Below are positions 9,121 to 18,302 of a stretch of 64,000 bases of DNA, piece after piece. Each line of letters begins with the position of its first letter. Within the stretch, counting starts at the first letter, position 1. The stretch is from Desulfuromonadaceae bacterium. GTDB lineage: Bacteria; Desulfobacterota; Desulfuromonadia; Geobacterales; Pseudopelobacteraceae. Location: the NCBI GenBank assembly GCA_028712075.1, contig JAQTQX010000021.1, positions 1 through 64,000 on the forward strand. The letters are read 5' to 3'. The translations under genes were made by a program, and so were the position numbers. Below the pieces are notes generated by a model that was not told where the DNA came from, searched no databases, and saw nothing but the letters and a program-made list of their open reading frames with translations.

Positions 9121-10455
9121 ATGAACGCTTCCTGGACAAAATACCTGCCAGCCTTTATCAGACAGAAACTCGAAGGTCGACATTCTTTACAAAATATCAT
9201 TGGCAATTCAGGGTGGCTTTTTGCAGATCGGTTGTTTCGCTCAGGAGCCGGATTTTTTGTCAATATCTGGATAACTCGCTATCTCGGCCCGGAACAGTTC
9301 GGCATGCTCAGTTATGCCATGGCTTTTGCCGCCCTCTTTTCTCCTCTCGTATCCCTCGGATTGAACGACATCATTGTTCGGGATATTGTCCATGATCCGT
9401 CATGTACAGACGAAACTTTGGGATCTGCGCTCGCTATAACTATGACAGGTGGAGTACTTTCATTTGCCGCAGCTATTGGTTCCGCGACCATTCTGCTCAA
9501 GTCGGATAGCCAGATTAACTGGCTCGTAGGTATCATTGCTGCCGGGGCCTTTTTCCAGCCTTTTAACGTAATAGAGTGTTGGTTTAACTCTCAGGTACAG
9601 GGCAGGTACATTGTATTTGCGAAAAATATCGCTTTCATAGTCAGTTCAGCTATAAAAATTGCCTTGATTTTAAATGGGGCAACAATGATCACCTTTGCCT
9701 GGGTAGCGACGATCGAGGTTGCGCTCTGCGCATTTGGTATGATCGTAGTATTTCAGTCAAAGGGCCGTCCCATTTCAAGTTTGCGCGTGACGCTCAAACG
9801 CTCGACAAGTCTGCTTAAAGACAGCTGGCCGTTGGCGTTATCGCTGCTCGGTACAATAATATATCAGAGAATTGATCAGGTTATGCTTGGTGACATGGTC
9901 GGGAATAGGGAAGTTGGCATATATTCCGTGGCAGTGCGCCTGTCAGAAGTATGGGTGTTTATCCCCAGCGTTGTTTACTGGTCGGTTTTTCCCAGCATTA
10001 TTAAGGCACGGCAGATCAGTGATGAGCTTTTTTATGAACGTCTTCAGAAATACTACAACCTTGTTGCTCTTCTGGCATACGCGATCGCAATTCCAATAAC
10101 TATCTGTTCGCAATGGCTTGTCGATTCCCTGTTTGGTGAAGCATATTCAAGGGCAGGCAGCATGGTCGCCTGGCTGATCTGGGGCCACCTCTTCATGAGT
10201 CTCGAAATGGCCAGCTGTGCCTTTCTAGCAGCCATGAAATGGTACAAAATATACTTTATATCTTTTATTTCAGGGTGTATTGTCAACGTCGGTCTTTGCT
10301 ATATACTTTTACCCCGATATGGGGGGATGGGTGCAGTTATCGCTTCCCTTGCTGCCTACTGGGTTGCAGGTCATGGCTACTGTTTCTTGTTCAGGCCCAC
10401 TTTTAAAACCGGCCACATGATAACCAAGGCGATGATTTATCCAAAGATCTGGTAA
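9121..10455 (+). CDS. Wzx-type polysaccharide flippase, copy 1
   Basis: A 444-residue inner-membrane protein with about 12-14 hydrophobic segments, of the PST/MOP flippase family. It should flip lipid-linked glycan repeat units to the periplasmic face. Family-typical segments include ITRYLGPEQFGMLSYAMAFA near residues 50-70 and the central RIDQVMLGDM near 257. No Shine-Dalgarno sequence is visible before the ATG. A close paralog of identical length lies at 22342-23676; the two share the start TKYLPAFIR and the end IYPKIW. The first roughly 40 coding bases are nearly identical between the copies, pointing to duplication or gene conversion. Confidence 0.9.
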   Translation: MNASWTKYLPAFIRQKLEGRHSLQNIIGNSGWLFADRLFRSGAGFFVNIWITRYLGPEQFGMLSYAMAFAALFSPLVSLGLNDIIVRDIVHDPSCTDETLGSALAITMTGGVLSFAAAIGSATILLKSDSQINWLVGIIAAGAFFQPFNVIECWFNSQVQGRYIVFAKNIAFIVSSAIKIALILNGATMITFAWVATIEVALCAFGMIVVFQSKGRPISSLRVTLKRSTSLLKDSWPLALSLLGTIIYQRIDQVMLGDMVGNREVGIYSVAVRLSEVWVFIPSVVYWSVFPSIIKARQISDELFYERLQKYYNLVALLAYAIAIPITICSQWLVDSLFGEAYSRAGSMVAWLIWGHLFMSLEMASCAFLAAMKWYKIYFISFISGCIVNVGLCYILLPRYGGMGAVIASLAAYWVAGHGYCFLFRPTFKTGHMITKAMIYPKIW

Positions 10456-10655
10456 TGGCAAAGGCGCGGCTCCATACAAAATCCCTTCAGCGGTCTGTGT
10501 CCACAGTATATATCGTCGAATCCACTGAATTTAACCCCAAAATGGCAATTGAATCACATTATCCATGTCTACACTTTTACCCCAATATTGAGCACTTGGA
10601 GATGGTAGGATCTGGATCACAATTCAATATTTCGCCTGTATTTTTTTGGACTTGA
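10455..10655 (+). CDS. Doubtful 66-residue ORF
   Basis: The frame starts one base inside the flippase stop (TAATG) and ends three bases before the next gene. The sequence has no known motif, no signal peptide and no membrane segment. It may be spurious or a translational-coupling spacer, since the following radical SAM gene has only a weak ribosome site. Confidence 0.2.
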   Translation: MAKARLHTKSLQRSVSTVYIVESTEFNPKMAIESHYPCLHFYPNIEHLEMVGSGSQFNISPVFFWT

Positions 10656-10658
10656 ACA

Positions 10659-11714
10659 ATGAACCTTCTCGAAGCGATTATTGACAACATATTGACATCA
10701 AGACGTTTGCCGTACCCAAAAAATGTCGTAGTTGAATCAGTGGGAAATTTATGTCAGCTCAAATGTCCGCTCTGCCCGGTCGGTACGCAATTATTAACAC
10801 AAAACAGCACCATTATGTCTTTGAAAACCTTCAAGGCGATCATTGACAAGTTACCATTCATTGACTCTATGGAACTTTATCGTTCTGGTGAGGCGTTTTT
10901 AAATCCGGATCTTCCGGAAATGATCAGAATTGCAAAAAAGCGAAATATCGCAGTAATCATCAGCACCAATTTCAGTTTTTCAAAACCCGATCATTTTTTT
11001 GACGATGTCGTCGCATCCGGCTTGGATACTCTCGTCGTATCACTTGACGGAACGAGCCAATCATCTTACGGCCGGTACAGAATCGGTGGTGACTACAATC
11101 TGGTCATATCCAATATTAAAAAACTGATCGCCTCCAAAGACAGAATTCGTAGCAAAACGCCGAAAATCATCTGGCAATTTCTCGTCAACAAATATAATGA
11201 ACACGAGATTGTCTCAGCACGGCAAATTGCAGATTCACTCAATGTTACTCTGGATCTACGGCCGATCAGCCTCGCTGATAATGAACCCGACGTTCCGCAT
11301 GAATCAATGGATATCGAGGAAAACAAGGCTCAGTGGCTTCCCATCAATGAGGCATATATCAGCGACTGTTATAAGGGTGAATACCGATACCCTTTGTCAC
11401 AGGGGATATGTACAGAGCTGTTTACCAGAGTTGTCGTACAGGCCGATGGCAAGATATTGCCATGCTGCTACACGTGGAGCGATGAGAGTTCCTTTGGCGA
11501 CCTGTTGTCAGAGACTTTTGACGATATCTGGTACAACCGGAAATACCTTGATGCCCGCTCACGTTTTTTGAATATGAAAGTCATCCCTCGAGAACGATCA
11601 ATTTGCTTCAAATGTAACAATTTCAGCACGACGCCTTCCATGAAGGACAAGTTCCGCCTGTTGATTATGGTTTACAGGAAGGCCCTCCGCCACGTAGTGA
11701 ACACGTTTTTGTAA
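10659..11714 (+). CDS. Radical SAM/SPASM protein 1
   Basis: 351 residues. The radical SAM cluster motif CxxxCxxC is seen as CQLKCPLC (about residues 32-39), followed by a TIM-barrel-like region with SGEAFLNPDL and LDTLVVSLDG. The C-terminal part carries a SPASM-like cysteine set (GKILPCCYTW and CFKCNNF), expected to bind auxiliary Fe-S clusters. Such proteins modify peptides, sugars or other small substrates by radical chemistry; the substrate cannot be read from the sequence. It is the first of three radical SAM genes in a row inside the glycan cluster, upstream of two DegT aminotransferases. Confidence 0.88.
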   Translation: MNLLEAIIDNILTSRRLPYPKNVVVESVGNLCQLKCPLCPVGTQLLTQNSTIMSLKTFKAIIDKLPFIDSMELYRSGEAFLNPDLPEMIRIAKKRNIAVIISTNFSFSKPDHFFDDVVASGLDTLVVSLDGTSQSSYGRYRIGGDYNLVISNIKKLIASKDRIRSKTPKIIWQFLVNKYNEHEIVSARQIADSLNVTLDLRPISLADNEPDVPHESMDIEENKAQWLPINEAYISDCYKGEYRYPLSQGICTELFTRVVVQADGKILPCCYTWSDESSFGDLLSETFDDIWYNRKYLDARSRFLNMKVIPRERSICFKCNNFSTTPSMKDKFRLLIMVYRKALRHVVNTFL

Positions 11715-11744
11715 AACAATAGTGCCATTGGACAATAGGTAATC

Positions 11745-12881
11745 GTGAATAAATTTCTTTTTGATATTGATGTCGTCGGCTCCTGCAACCTTAAGTGCCC
11801 TTCCTGCCCCCAGGGAAACATCAAGGACTATCATCTGACAAAAGGCCAGATGGATCCGGAGCTTCTGAGACGTATTGTTACAAAGGCCGCGGCAGAGTGC
11901 CAGGTTGCAGGCATAAGTCTGTTCAGTTGGGGTGAGCCGCTACTCCATCCCAGAATTCATGAACTGGTCCGTATTGTACAAGCGGAAAATATCAACTGTT
12001 ATCTGAGTTCCAACCTGAATATTCTTCCGAACGCAGACGCAATTATGGCAGCGAATCCAACAAGTTTCAGGATATCGGCTTCCGGGTTTACCCAAGAGGT
12101 TTACGGCTTCTACCACCGGGGTGGGGATATCGAAAAAGTTAAGATGAATATGGTAAAGCTGGCAGAAGCGAAGAGGCGAAACAAAGCAGAAACCCATATT
12201 TATGTCTGCTATCATCGATACAAATACAACCTGAGAGAAGAAGAGATGATGAGGGATTTTGCCTCATCCCTTGACATTGATCTCCAGCCGGAATGGGCCC
12301 TCATGTTCCCACTGGAGAAGATTCTCGGTTTTGTCGATGAGGGCGTTTCGGTTCATGATATTACCGAGGAAGATAAGCAGCTTTTCAACCACCTGGTGGT
12401 TCCCCTTGGCGATGCCCTCATCACCGTTCGAGGCAACAGTGCCCTGCCGTGCAATTTACGGGATGAGACCATCAGCATGGATTTTCTGGGTAATGTACAA
12501 CTCTGCTGCGGGATCTTCAACGCCGGTAAATACACGGTAGGAAATTATCTGGATATTTCGATTGATGAGATACAGCAGCGAAGAAAGAATCACCGTCTGT
12601 GCGAACTATGCATGAGGCACGGTGCACATTTATACCTGACCTATCGCACCCCCGGGATAGAGGAAATAATCCTGGGAAACATTCCCGAAAAAGACGCTGA
12701 ATTACTTGATGTGAGGCGTGAGTTTGCTTTAAAACGTCGGCAGCGTTTGTTGCAGTTAATTTATCAAGCCTGTTTTTCAAGATTTTTCACCAAAAAACAG
12801 AAAACCTTGCTTAAAATTCAGGTTGACCGACTGCTTCATTTAGCAGACCGAACCAAAAGCATATTTACCGGGAGAGGCTAA
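11745..12881 (+). CDS. Radical SAM/SPASM-like protein 2
   Basis: 378 residues from a GTG start at 11745 (AGGT upstream). The cluster motif is CNLKCPSC near residues 14-21, followed by the GEP-type motif in LFSWGEPLLHP. A C-terminal cysteine group (NVQLCCGIF, then CELCMRHG) resembles SPASM/twitch auxiliary cluster ligands. Both C-terminal flanks are basic. It follows radical SAM 1 by about 30 bases, so the two are probably co-transcribed. The substrate is unknown. Confidence 0.87.
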   Translation: MNKFLFDIDVVGSCNLKCPSCPQGNIKDYHLTKGQMDPELLRRIVTKAAAECQVAGISLFSWGEPLLHPRIHELVRIVQAENINCYLSSNLNILPNADAIMAANPTSFRISASGFTQEVYGFYHRGGDIEKVKMNMVKLAEAKRRNKAETHIYVCYHRYKYNLREEEMMRDFASSLDIDLQPEWALMFPLEKILGFVDEGVSVHDITEEDKQLFNHLVVPLGDALITVRGNSALPCNLRDETISMDFLGNVQLCCGIFNAGKYTVGNYLDISIDEIQQRRKNHRLCELCMRHGAHLYLTYRTPGIEEIILGNIPEKDAELLDVRREFALKRRQRLLQLIYQACFSRFFTKKQKTLLKIQVDRLLHLADRTKSIFTGRG

Positions 12882-12938
12882 TCATAGATCCCATTTCCCG
12901 CGACAACTAAATTGCTACTTCAAATATAAGAGGTTTTT

Positions 12939-14348
12939 ATGTCAATCAGTGCACCGTCCCGTAAAAAAACAGCTCTCATCTGCTTCGGTAATGAAGAAAA
13001 TTATGGGCTCCTTTTTGTTGGTGGAGAGCTATTACTTTTCAATCAGGATATTAAATATTTTGATGCCGAGAACGATACTGTCGTTGAAGACGCAATAATG
13101 TGGCAACCTGATTTTATCTTTTTTTCCCCATTAACCCGTTTTTTCCCACCTGCATTGGCAGTACTACGAGGAATAAAAAACATGCTGCCGAGCGTTATAT
13201 CCGCCTTTGGCGGGCATCATGCCTGCGCCATGCCGGACATCATAGATATATGTGAGATCGATGTGGTTGTAGTTGGCCCGGTACGTGGATCTATTGAGAA
13301 GATTCTTTCCGGCGAAAAAGGTGTCATCAGAACGCTTCTGACCAATCCGGATGACATGCCGATGCCTGCGAGAAAGGAATACTACCGGGATATTCCAAGG
13401 ATGGCAAACCGTTACCGAAAGTTCATGCTATCAATGCTTGGCTGCCCATGGAATTGTGCGTACTGCAGCTCCTCATCAGATCATTTGAAAGATATGTACG
13501 GAAAAGACGCTCATAAGCGCTACTTTCTTGCAAGAAGGCCAATGCAGGTAATCATCGAAGAAGCCAAGCAGATATTATCGTTAGGAAACACCGAAGAGAT
13601 CGAGTGGGTGGACGATGATATTTTCAGCGGTGTTGATATTGAAACATGGTTGCCGGAATTTGTGGATATCTGGGAAAAGGAGATAGGCAGACCACTCTAT
13701 GTTTCCTCAACTTCAACCTTGTCGCTTAAGGTTTCCGATAACGCTCTTGCGACCTTAAAGAGAATTGTCAATTGCATTGGCATAGGTGTACAGGCAATCC
13801 GTCCGGAATCACTCAAACTGCTTAATAGGGGATGGGACAATGAAGAGAAAATGAAAATGGCGTATGACAGATTAACTTCTTTTGGTTATGCCGTTAATTT
13901 GCAAGCGATCGTTGGATTGCCCGTTATTGATCCGGTTGAGGATGCTCTGGAAACAGTAAAGGGGCTGCAGCGTATCGGGCCTGGTAGTATCTGTTCCGTG
14001 TACCCTCTGCAAGTCTATCCGGGGACCATGTTGGAAAAACATTGCAAAGATAATCAATTGGCACTTAACGATCTCAGTAACGGAGATACCAATTCAGGTA
14101 TCCCGAGTATTGTCTTTCCTGACTCTGCAACAAAGAAATTAAGAAACATATGTAAACTCGGGACATTTTTTGTTAAATACAATATCGATGAGCTCTGGAT
14201 GAGAATTCTGATAAATGTTGATTTTTCAGATGAGACCTCGCAAGCGATATCAATGGGAAAATATTATGAATGCGTTGTTGATCGCTTGGGTGACAAAGGC
14301 AAGGATATATTTGCCGACATTCAGCGTGGTATGAAGCTGGTATTTTAG
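12939..14348 (+). CDS. B12-binding-type radical SAM protein
   Basis: 469 residues. The N-terminal 130 residues look like the Rossmann-type cobalamin-binding domain of this class (SAFGGHHACAMPD near residues 87-99, where other members have GGxHxT). The radical SAM motif is CPWNCAYC near residue 169. A GLP segment (QAIVGLPVIDP) and long helical C-terminus follow. Members of this class do methylations, ring contractions or other rearrangements on unactivated carbons. The ribosome site AAGAGG precedes the ATG. It directly precedes the DegT gene pair, so a role in building an unusual sugar or its substituent is plausible but inferred. Confidence 0.85.
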   Translation: MSISAPSRKKTALICFGNEENYGLLFVGGELLLFNQDIKYFDAENDTVVEDAIMWQPDFIFFSPLTRFFPPALAVLRGIKNMLPSVISAFGGHHACAMPDIIDICEIDVVVVGPVRGSIEKILSGEKGVIRTLLTNPDDMPMPARKEYYRDIPRMANRYRKFMLSMLGCPWNCAYCSSSSDHLKDMYGKDAHKRYFLARRPMQVIIEEAKQILSLGNTEEIEWVDDDIFSGVDIETWLPEFVDIWEKEIGRPLYVSSTSTLSLKVSDNALATLKRIVNCIGIGVQAIRPESLKLLNRGWDNEEKMKMAYDRLTSFGYAVNLQAIVGLPVIDPVEDALETVKGLQRIGPGSICSVYPLQVYPGTMLEKHCKDNQLALNDLSNGDTNSGIPSIVFPDSATKKLRNICKLGTFFVKYNIDELWMRILINVDFSDETSQAISMGKYYECVVDRLGDKGKDIFADIQRGMKLVF

Positions 14349-14393
14349 CGCAGACCTTATGACACTTATTCCGTTACATGCACCGGAGACTCT

Positions 14394-15488
14394 ATGAACA
14401 GAATTAAACTATTTAACGTACACAAAGTTCCACATACTAAATATCTTGATGAAACGTTACAGAGCGGATTTTATGCTGAGGGGCCAAAAGTAGCAGAATT
14501 CGAGAAAAAGCTGGCTGACGTTGTCGACAATACATACACGGTTACGGTCAACTCGGGAACTTCGGCGTTATATCTTGCGCTCTACATGGCAGGGGTTAAA
14601 CCGGGGAAAGCGGTAATTTCAACCCCTATCACCTCCCCGGCCTCCAACATTTCAATACCACGGCTGGGCGGGAAAATACTCTGGGCAGATGTAGATCCGG
14701 ATTCGGGGAATATCTGCCCAAAAAGTGTCGAACGGTTACTGGATCGGTACGGGGATACCGTCGCTGCCGTGGTTGGTGTGGACTGGGGCGGGATGCCCTG
14801 TGATTTTGATGAACTGAGGAAGGTAATTCGGGGCAGAGCATATCTGATTGAAGATGCGGCACATGCCATATGTGCTGAGTATAAAGGTAATCGGACAGGA
14901 TCTTATGCAGATTTTACCTGTTTTTCCTTCCAGGCGATCAAGCATATTACCACCGGAGATGGCGGGTTACTCACCTGCTTAAACAAAAACCACTTGCAGC
15001 GCGCTCGCAGGCTGCGCTGGTTTGGCATTGATCGGGCCAGGCCCGGAAGAGCTTTTGATGACGATGTAACGGAAGCCGGATTCAAATTTCATATGAATGA
15101 CATTGCTGCATCACTCGGGCTTGCGCAACTTGACGACCTGCCGGAAATTATACGGCGTCGCCGGGAAATCGGCCATTACTATGAAGCAGAACTGAACGAA
15201 TATTCTTTTCAAAAAACCGCGTACGGTGCCGAATCGGCATACTGGTTGTTCACGCTTAAGACTGATCAGCGGCAGGAACTCATTGCAGCTCTTGATAAGT
15301 CCGGTGTTGACGCCTCTCCGGTTCATTGCCGCAACGATACATACACGGCATTCGAGAACTGTACGCTAGCAAGAGATGTACTTGTAAATACCGCCGTTAT
15401 GGATCAACAGATGCTGTGCATTCCGGTGGGAGAATGGCTGACCGACGAAGACGTTGAACAGGTTGTCGGCTGCCTGAAAAAAGGATAA
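14394..15488 (+). CDS. DegT/DnrJ/EryC1/StrS aminotransferase, copy 1
   Basis: A 364-residue PLP-dependent sugar aminotransferase. Family marks: NSGTSALYLALY (about 53-64), the PLP-interacting EDAAHA (about 152-157), and SFQAIKHITTGDGG with the Schiff-base Lys near residue 183. Members transaminate keto-sugars of nucleotide sugars, usually with glutamate as donor. A paralog follows after 5 bases. Its place between a B12 radical SAM gene and an RmlC-like cupin supports an amino-deoxysugar pathway. Confidence 0.92.
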   Translation: MNRIKLFNVHKVPHTKYLDETLQSGFYAEGPKVAEFEKKLADVVDNTYTVTVNSGTSALYLALYMAGVKPGKAVISTPITSPASNISIPRLGGKILWADVDPDSGNICPKSVERLLDRYGDTVAAVVGVDWGGMPCDFDELRKVIRGRAYLIEDAAHAICAEYKGNRTGSYADFTCFSFQAIKHITTGDGGLLTCLNKNHLQRARRLRWFGIDRARPGRAFDDDVTEAGFKFHMNDIAASLGLAQLDDLPEIIRRRREIGHYYEAELNEYSFQKTAYGAESAYWLFTLKTDQRQELIAALDKSGVDASPVHCRNDTYTAFENCTLARDVLVNTAVMDQQMLCIPVGEWLTDEDVEQVVGCLKKG

Positions 15489-15493
15489 TTCAC

Positions 15494-16603
15494 ATGACCC
15501 CCTCGCCGATACCACTTTTAAAAGTACATATGCCCGAAAACGCGCCGAAAGATGTCGGTGAAGTGTTATCATCCGGCTTTGTCAGCACGGGTACAAAAAC
15601 AGATGAATTCGAGCAGGAAATTGGCACGTTGATAGGTAACCCGCATGTGGTTGCCACCAACTGCTGCAGTTCAGCCATTATGCTGGCACTTTATATGGCT
15701 GGGATCAGGCAGGGGGATGATGTCATCAGTACTCCGTTGACATGTTTATCGGTGAACGAGTCGTTGCTGCACACAGGGGCAAATATTGTATGGGCGGATA
15801 TTGACCCGGAGACAGGCAACATTTCCCCTGAAAGTATTCAGGACAGGATAACCGGAAAAACAAAGGCCATCGTATATTCTCACTGGGTTGGACGGCTTGC
15901 TGATATCGGTGCAATTAACCAGATTGCACATACGCATAATCTTAAAACTATTGAAGATGCTGCAAGTGCTTTAGGCGGTGAGTATGACGGGAAACCTGTC
16001 GGCACCCATTCGGACTATGTCGCCTTCTCATTTCAGGCCGTTAAGCATATTACCACCGGTGATGGTGGATTACTTGCGGTTAGAACACAGGATGAGCGCG
16101 AACGGGCTCTGTTGCTGAGAAACCACGGAAACGACCGGCACGCAAAAAGAAGCCCCCTGACATTAGGCTTTGATGTATATGAAGCAGGCTGGAAATACCA
16201 GATGAACGATATTGCAGCAGTATTAGGTTTGAGCCAGCTCAAGGCGCTTCCCGAAATCAGAAAAATCAGCCGAAGAAACCTTGAGATATACAAATCAAGG
16301 CTGGCAAACGTTCCCGGACTGACCATCCTGAAAGAGTACGATAATGCAAAATCAAATCCATGGGTTAATACCGTGCTCGTGGAAAACCGGTCAGATTTTA
16401 TCAATAAGCTACAGGAGCATAAAATAGGTTGTTCGATCGTTCATATGCGAAACGATCAATTTTCGGTTTTTAGTCAATTCCAGAAAGATGACTTACCTGC
16501 TCTGGATTGCTTTTACGAACAGATGATCAACATTCCTGTTGGTTGGTGGATGAGCGAAGAGATGGTTCATAATGTGTGCGATGTTATTACGAGTGGTTGG
16601 TAA
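15494..16603 (+). CDS. DegT/DnrJ/EryC1/StrS aminotransferase, copy 2
   Basis: 369 residues, a tandem paralog of the preceding gene, with the same key motifs: ATNCCSSAIMLALYMAG, IEDAASALGGEYDGK, and FQAVKHITTGDGGLL carrying the PLP lysine. Divergence in the N-terminal half and in the substrate-facing C-terminal part suggests a different keto-sugar or a heteromeric partner rather than plain redundancy. The ribosome site lies in the end of the upstream gene (AAAGGATAATTCAC). A diamino or two-step amino sugar is one possible outcome. Confidence 0.92.
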   Translation: MTPSPIPLLKVHMPENAPKDVGEVLSSGFVSTGTKTDEFEQEIGTLIGNPHVVATNCCSSAIMLALYMAGIRQGDDVISTPLTCLSVNESLLHTGANIVWADIDPETGNISPESIQDRITGKTKAIVYSHWVGRLADIGAINQIAHTHNLKTIEDAASALGGEYDGKPVGTHSDYVAFSFQAVKHITTGDGGLLAVRTQDERERALLLRNHGNDRHAKRSPLTLGFDVYEAGWKYQMNDIAAVLGLSQLKALPEIRKISRRNLEIYKSRLANVPGLTILKEYDNAKSNPWVNTVLVENRSDFINKLQEHKIGCSIVHMRNDQFSVFSQFQKDDLPALDCFYEQMINIPVGWWMSEEMVHNVCDVITSGW

Positions 16604-16617
16604 TATCAGGGGGAATC

Positions 16618-17076
16618 ATGAAGATAGAAGTATATGATCTGGAATCAATAAAAACGAAAGATGTGAGACATGGACATCAGAATGGCATTTTTATCCCCGT
16701 ATGGAGAGACTGGGATAATAAATATGAAAAAGAGCCGAAGATGGCTTATATCGCCACATGCTTCCCGGGAGAATTAAAGGGCCCGCATTTACACAAAATG
16801 CGCTGGAGTTACCTGACCGTTTTGAAGGGGAAGGTTGCATTTATCATTAATATCAATGATGAATTCCAGGAATTCATCATCAGCGATGAAAAACCGCAAA
16901 CTATTGTCATCCCTGCCGGGATTCCTCAGGCTCATATAAACATTGGCACAGGGGATGCGATTGTCATGAACCTCTGCAATCCCGCCTGGCATCCGGACAA
17001 TCAGGACAACTATACTGCTGATTACGGTGACTATGATTTTGCCAAATGGGGATATCGCCCTGAAAATATGGGATGA
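16618..17076 (+). CDS. RmlC-like cupin / sugar epimerase-like protein
   Basis: 152 residues from the ATG at 16618, chosen because AGGGGG lies just upstream; the frame is open back to 16576 inside the previous gene. A single cupin barrel with GPHLHKMRW and IPAGIPQAHINIG, the two halves expected to hold the histidines, and an aromatic-rich C-terminus. It resembles dTDP-4-dehydrorhamnose 3,5-epimerase and FdtA/WxcM-type sugar isomerases. The exact reaction (epimerisation or ketoisomerisation) cannot be assigned. It follows the DegT pair and precedes an SDR gene, which fits a nucleotide-sugar pathway. Confidence 0.75.
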   Translation: MKIEVYDLESIKTKDVRHGHQNGIFIPVWRDWDNKYEKEPKMAYIATCFPGELKGPHLHKMRWSYLTVLKGKVAFIININDEFQEFIISDEKPQTIVIPAGIPQAHINIGTGDAIVMNLCNPAWHPDNQDNYTADYGDYDFAKWGYRPENMG

Positions 17077-17095
17077 TGGATAAGAGGATCATATT

Positions 17096-18160
17096 ATGAA
17101 TGTATTGGTGACAGGGGGAGCTGGTTATATTGGTTCGGTATTAGTGCCGATGTTAATCCAGGACGGTCATAAAGTTACGGTAATTGATAAGTTGACTTTT
17201 GGTAACAACCTTAAAGAGTTGTCTGGCTTCACGTTGCATGAACAGGATGTCCTCGACATTAAACCGGATTGGCTGGATGGCATAGATGCCGTGATTCATC
17301 TGGCGGGATTATCAAATGACCCGATGGCCAACTTCAGGCCGCGCGACAATTATATCAACAATTCTGCCTTGACGGGCCTCCTGGTATATTTTTGCAAACA
17401 GAAGGGCATCAAACGTTTTATCTTTGGCAGTACCTGCTCCATTTACGGCTGCTCGTCTGAAAAAATGGTCGATGAACAGACCGCAGTATCTCCGATATTT
17501 CCTTATGGCCTCTCGAAAGTTCAAGCCGAATTTGCGATTGATTGTTCAGCTGATGAGAACTTTAAACCGATTATTTTCAGACAGGCAACGGTGTATGGGT
17601 GGGCTCCCCGGATGCGTTTTGATTTGGTTGTAAACACCATGACCAAGTACGGCGTATGCAATAAAAAAATCACCGTACATAATCCCAAGCTCTGGAGGCC
17701 TTTGGTTCATGTTCGTGACCTTGCCAATGCTTATCGTCTGGCATTAAATGCACCTGAAGATGTCACAGGCACTTTTAATATCGTCTCCGATAATTATACC
17801 ATTTTGGAAATTGGCCGGGAAGTGCGGGAAACACTTGTAAATAATGGCATTGACTGCGATCTAGAGATATTAAATCAGGAAGATCCCAGAAGTTACCGGG
17901 TAAACAGTGATCTGGCACGATCGGTTCTTGGCTATACACCAAAAGTTACGATAGCCGGCGGCGTTGAAGAGATCCTTCAGAAAATGGGTGATTCACTCCA
18001 GCCTCAATGGAACAATCCGTGGTTTATTAATGCCGAGGTTTACAGGAAAAAAATCATTGCCGAAGAAAAAACCTTTGAAATGTGGAAGAATTTCCTCGTT
18101 AATTTCCAGAGCGAATTCGATCATTTAAATGTCAAAGAATGGTATCAGGAAGGGCCATGA
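17096..18160 (+). CDS. NAD-dependent epimerase/dehydratase (extended SDR)
   Basis: A 354-residue nucleotide-sugar-modifying enzyme. The Rossmann motif GGAGYIGS is at residues 7-14, the catalytic Ser/Thr lies in GSTCSIYG (about 112), and the YxxxK pair in YGLSKVQAE (about 141). The substrate domain has the usual RPLVHVRDLANAY. The ribosome site is AAGAGG, with 19 bases between the genes. Likely roles are 4-epimerase, 4,6-dehydratase or 4-reductase on an NDP-sugar; the sequence alone does not separate these. Confidence 0.9.
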   Translation: MNVLVTGGAGYIGSVLVPMLIQDGHKVTVIDKLTFGNNLKELSGFTLHEQDVLDIKPDWLDGIDAVIHLAGLSNDPMANFRPRDNYINNSALTGLLVYFCKQKGIKRFIFGSTCSIYGCSSEKMVDEQTAVSPIFPYGLSKVQAEFAIDCSADENFKPIIFRQATVYGWAPRMRFDLVVNTMTKYGVCNKKITVHNPKLWRPLVHVRDLANAYRLALNAPEDVTGTFNIVSDNYTILEIGREVRETLVNNGIDCDLEILNQEDPRSYRVNSDLARSVLGYTPKVTIAGGVEEILQKMGDSLQPQWNNPWFINAEVYRKKIIAEEKTFEMWKNFLVNFQSEFDHLNVKEWYQEGP

Positions 18161-18206
18161 ACTGAGTAATACTGCTAGATGAGTAACGCTATTTGATGAG
18201 GAATTT

Positions 18207-18302
18207 ATGCTGCAGCGCATTCGAATTCGTGTTCCGACAAGCATGCGTCAAAAACATCAGAGAGCAGAAGTAGAGGCACACACGGAGGGGGACCGTACTT
18301 GA
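18207..18302 (+). CDS. Candidate 31-residue coupling ORF
   Basis: ATG at 18207 with GAGGAA directly upstream opens a 31-codon, strongly basic frame (MLQRIRIRVPTSMRQKHQRA at its start). It ends in TGA at 18300-18302, overlapping the TTG start of the next gene by four bases (TTGA). This is a classic translational-coupling layout. It could be a leader peptide that controls entry into the glycosyltransferase gene, or chance. Confidence 0.35.
   Translation: MLQRIRIRVPTSMRQKHQRAEVEAHTEGDRT

Noticed and set aside
16940-16965. Sigma-54-like TGGCAC with GG-N10-GC inside the cupin gene
   Set aside because: It lies in coding sequence on the gene's own strand, has no TTGC -12 box, and no gene start follows at a suitable distance.
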